DNA from: an uncultured Collinsella sp.
GTDB lineage: Bacteria; Actinomycetota; Coriobacteriia; Coriobacteriales; Coriobacteriaceae
Direction of reading: 5' to 3'
Assembly: GCA_902489945.1 (NCBI GenBank)
Contig: CABUBZ010000017.1
Coordinates: forward strand, 1 to 32,886
DNA length: 32,886 nt
The position numbers were made by a program, and so were the translations under genes. The notes below the pieces were generated by a model. That model saw nothing but the letters and a program-made list of their open reading frames with translations, did not search any database and was not told where the DNA came from. This document shows, piece by piece, positions 32,763 through 32,886 of this stretch; within the stretch, counting starts at the first letter, position 1; every line of letters starts with the position of its first letter.

Positions 32763-32796
32763 ATTCTTTGGCACATTGGCAAGGACTGTCCCCAAC

Positions 32797-32886
32797 GACT
32801 ACTTCGGCAACGCCGATGTTTTGGCACCGACAGCGAGCGGGTCGCATTTGAGGCAAGGTGACGTGAAACGAAAGGGCGCTGACCTT
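32797..32886 (-). repeat. Structured ~190-bp intergenic element, copy 4 (cut by window end)
   Basis: It has GACTAC, then GGCAACGCCGATGTTTTGGC, GACAGCGAGCGGG, GGCAAGGTGACGTGAAAC and the start of the inner stem (AAGGGCGCTGACCTT), in the same order as copies 1 and 3. The right arms lie outside the window. By analogy a minus-strand gene should end about 100 bp further on. Confidence 0.75.

Overview
The window looks like a chromosomal segment of a high-GC gut actinobacterium of the class Coriobacteriia, most likely Collinsella or a close relative. This is inferred from gene content and order: a dnaK-grpE-dnaJ-hspR operon under a MerR-type HspR, an 8Fe-8S ferredoxin, an anaerobe-style nad operon with a NiaR repressor, [NiFe]-hydrogenase maturation genes and PTS sugar genes. 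No 16S rRNA or other taxonomic marker is present, so the name is provisional. No tRNA, rRNA, transposase, integrase, CRISPR array or phage gene was seen.

Layout. 1-1270: a lower-GC segment with one membrane-anchored orphan protein (481-1155), flanked by two copies of a ~80-105 bp terminator-bearing repeat. 1366-3768 (-): an aconitase-family hydratase. 4045-8343 (-): hspR, dnaJ, grpE, dnaK (transcribed dnaK to hspR). 8344-8938: a long control/intergenic region with a palindrome array. 8939-9124 (+): ferredoxin. 9363-13230 (-): nadA-nadB-nadC-niaR, with a 19-bp-arm inverted repeat over the nadA promoter as the probable NiaR operator. 13523-15522 (+): a LytTR response regulator and HPK10-type sensor kinase. 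15597-16172 (-): a protein resembling a degenerate uracil-DNA glycosylase. 16309-16629 (+): thioredoxin. 16851-22692 (+): a small unknown protein, nikR, hypF, hypC, hypD and hypE, linking nickel sensing to hydrogenase maturation. 22819-23487 (+): a HAD phosphatase. 23963-24520 (-): a lipoprotein. 24757-27009 (-): PTS EIIA(Glc), the tail of a lost Cof-type HAD gene and a 6-phospho-beta-glucosidase. 27182-28189 (-) and 28305-30905 (+): a divergent AraC regulator and large glycoside hydrolase, followed by an RpiR regulator. 31941-32561 (-): an HTH protein fused to a desulfoferrodoxin-like domain.

The least explained material is intergenic. (i) A ~190-bp element occurs four times (about 3858-4045, 9218-9362, 23772-23959 and 32797 to the end). 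The three copies whose neighbour is visible sit directly behind the stop codon of a minus-strand gene. They fold into nested stems whose sequences differ while pairing is kept. (ii) Two arrays of palindromes (8606-8715 and 23528-23699) have units of exactly 48 bp separated by exactly 14 bp, a 62-bp period. (iii) Long-arm hairpins occur singly at 1277-1350, 31839-31905 and 32699-32762. (iv) A short CCTGTCCC/TTTTGG-type repeat recurs at gene ends. Together these suggest a dense population of structured intergenic elements. All functional statements about them are inference.
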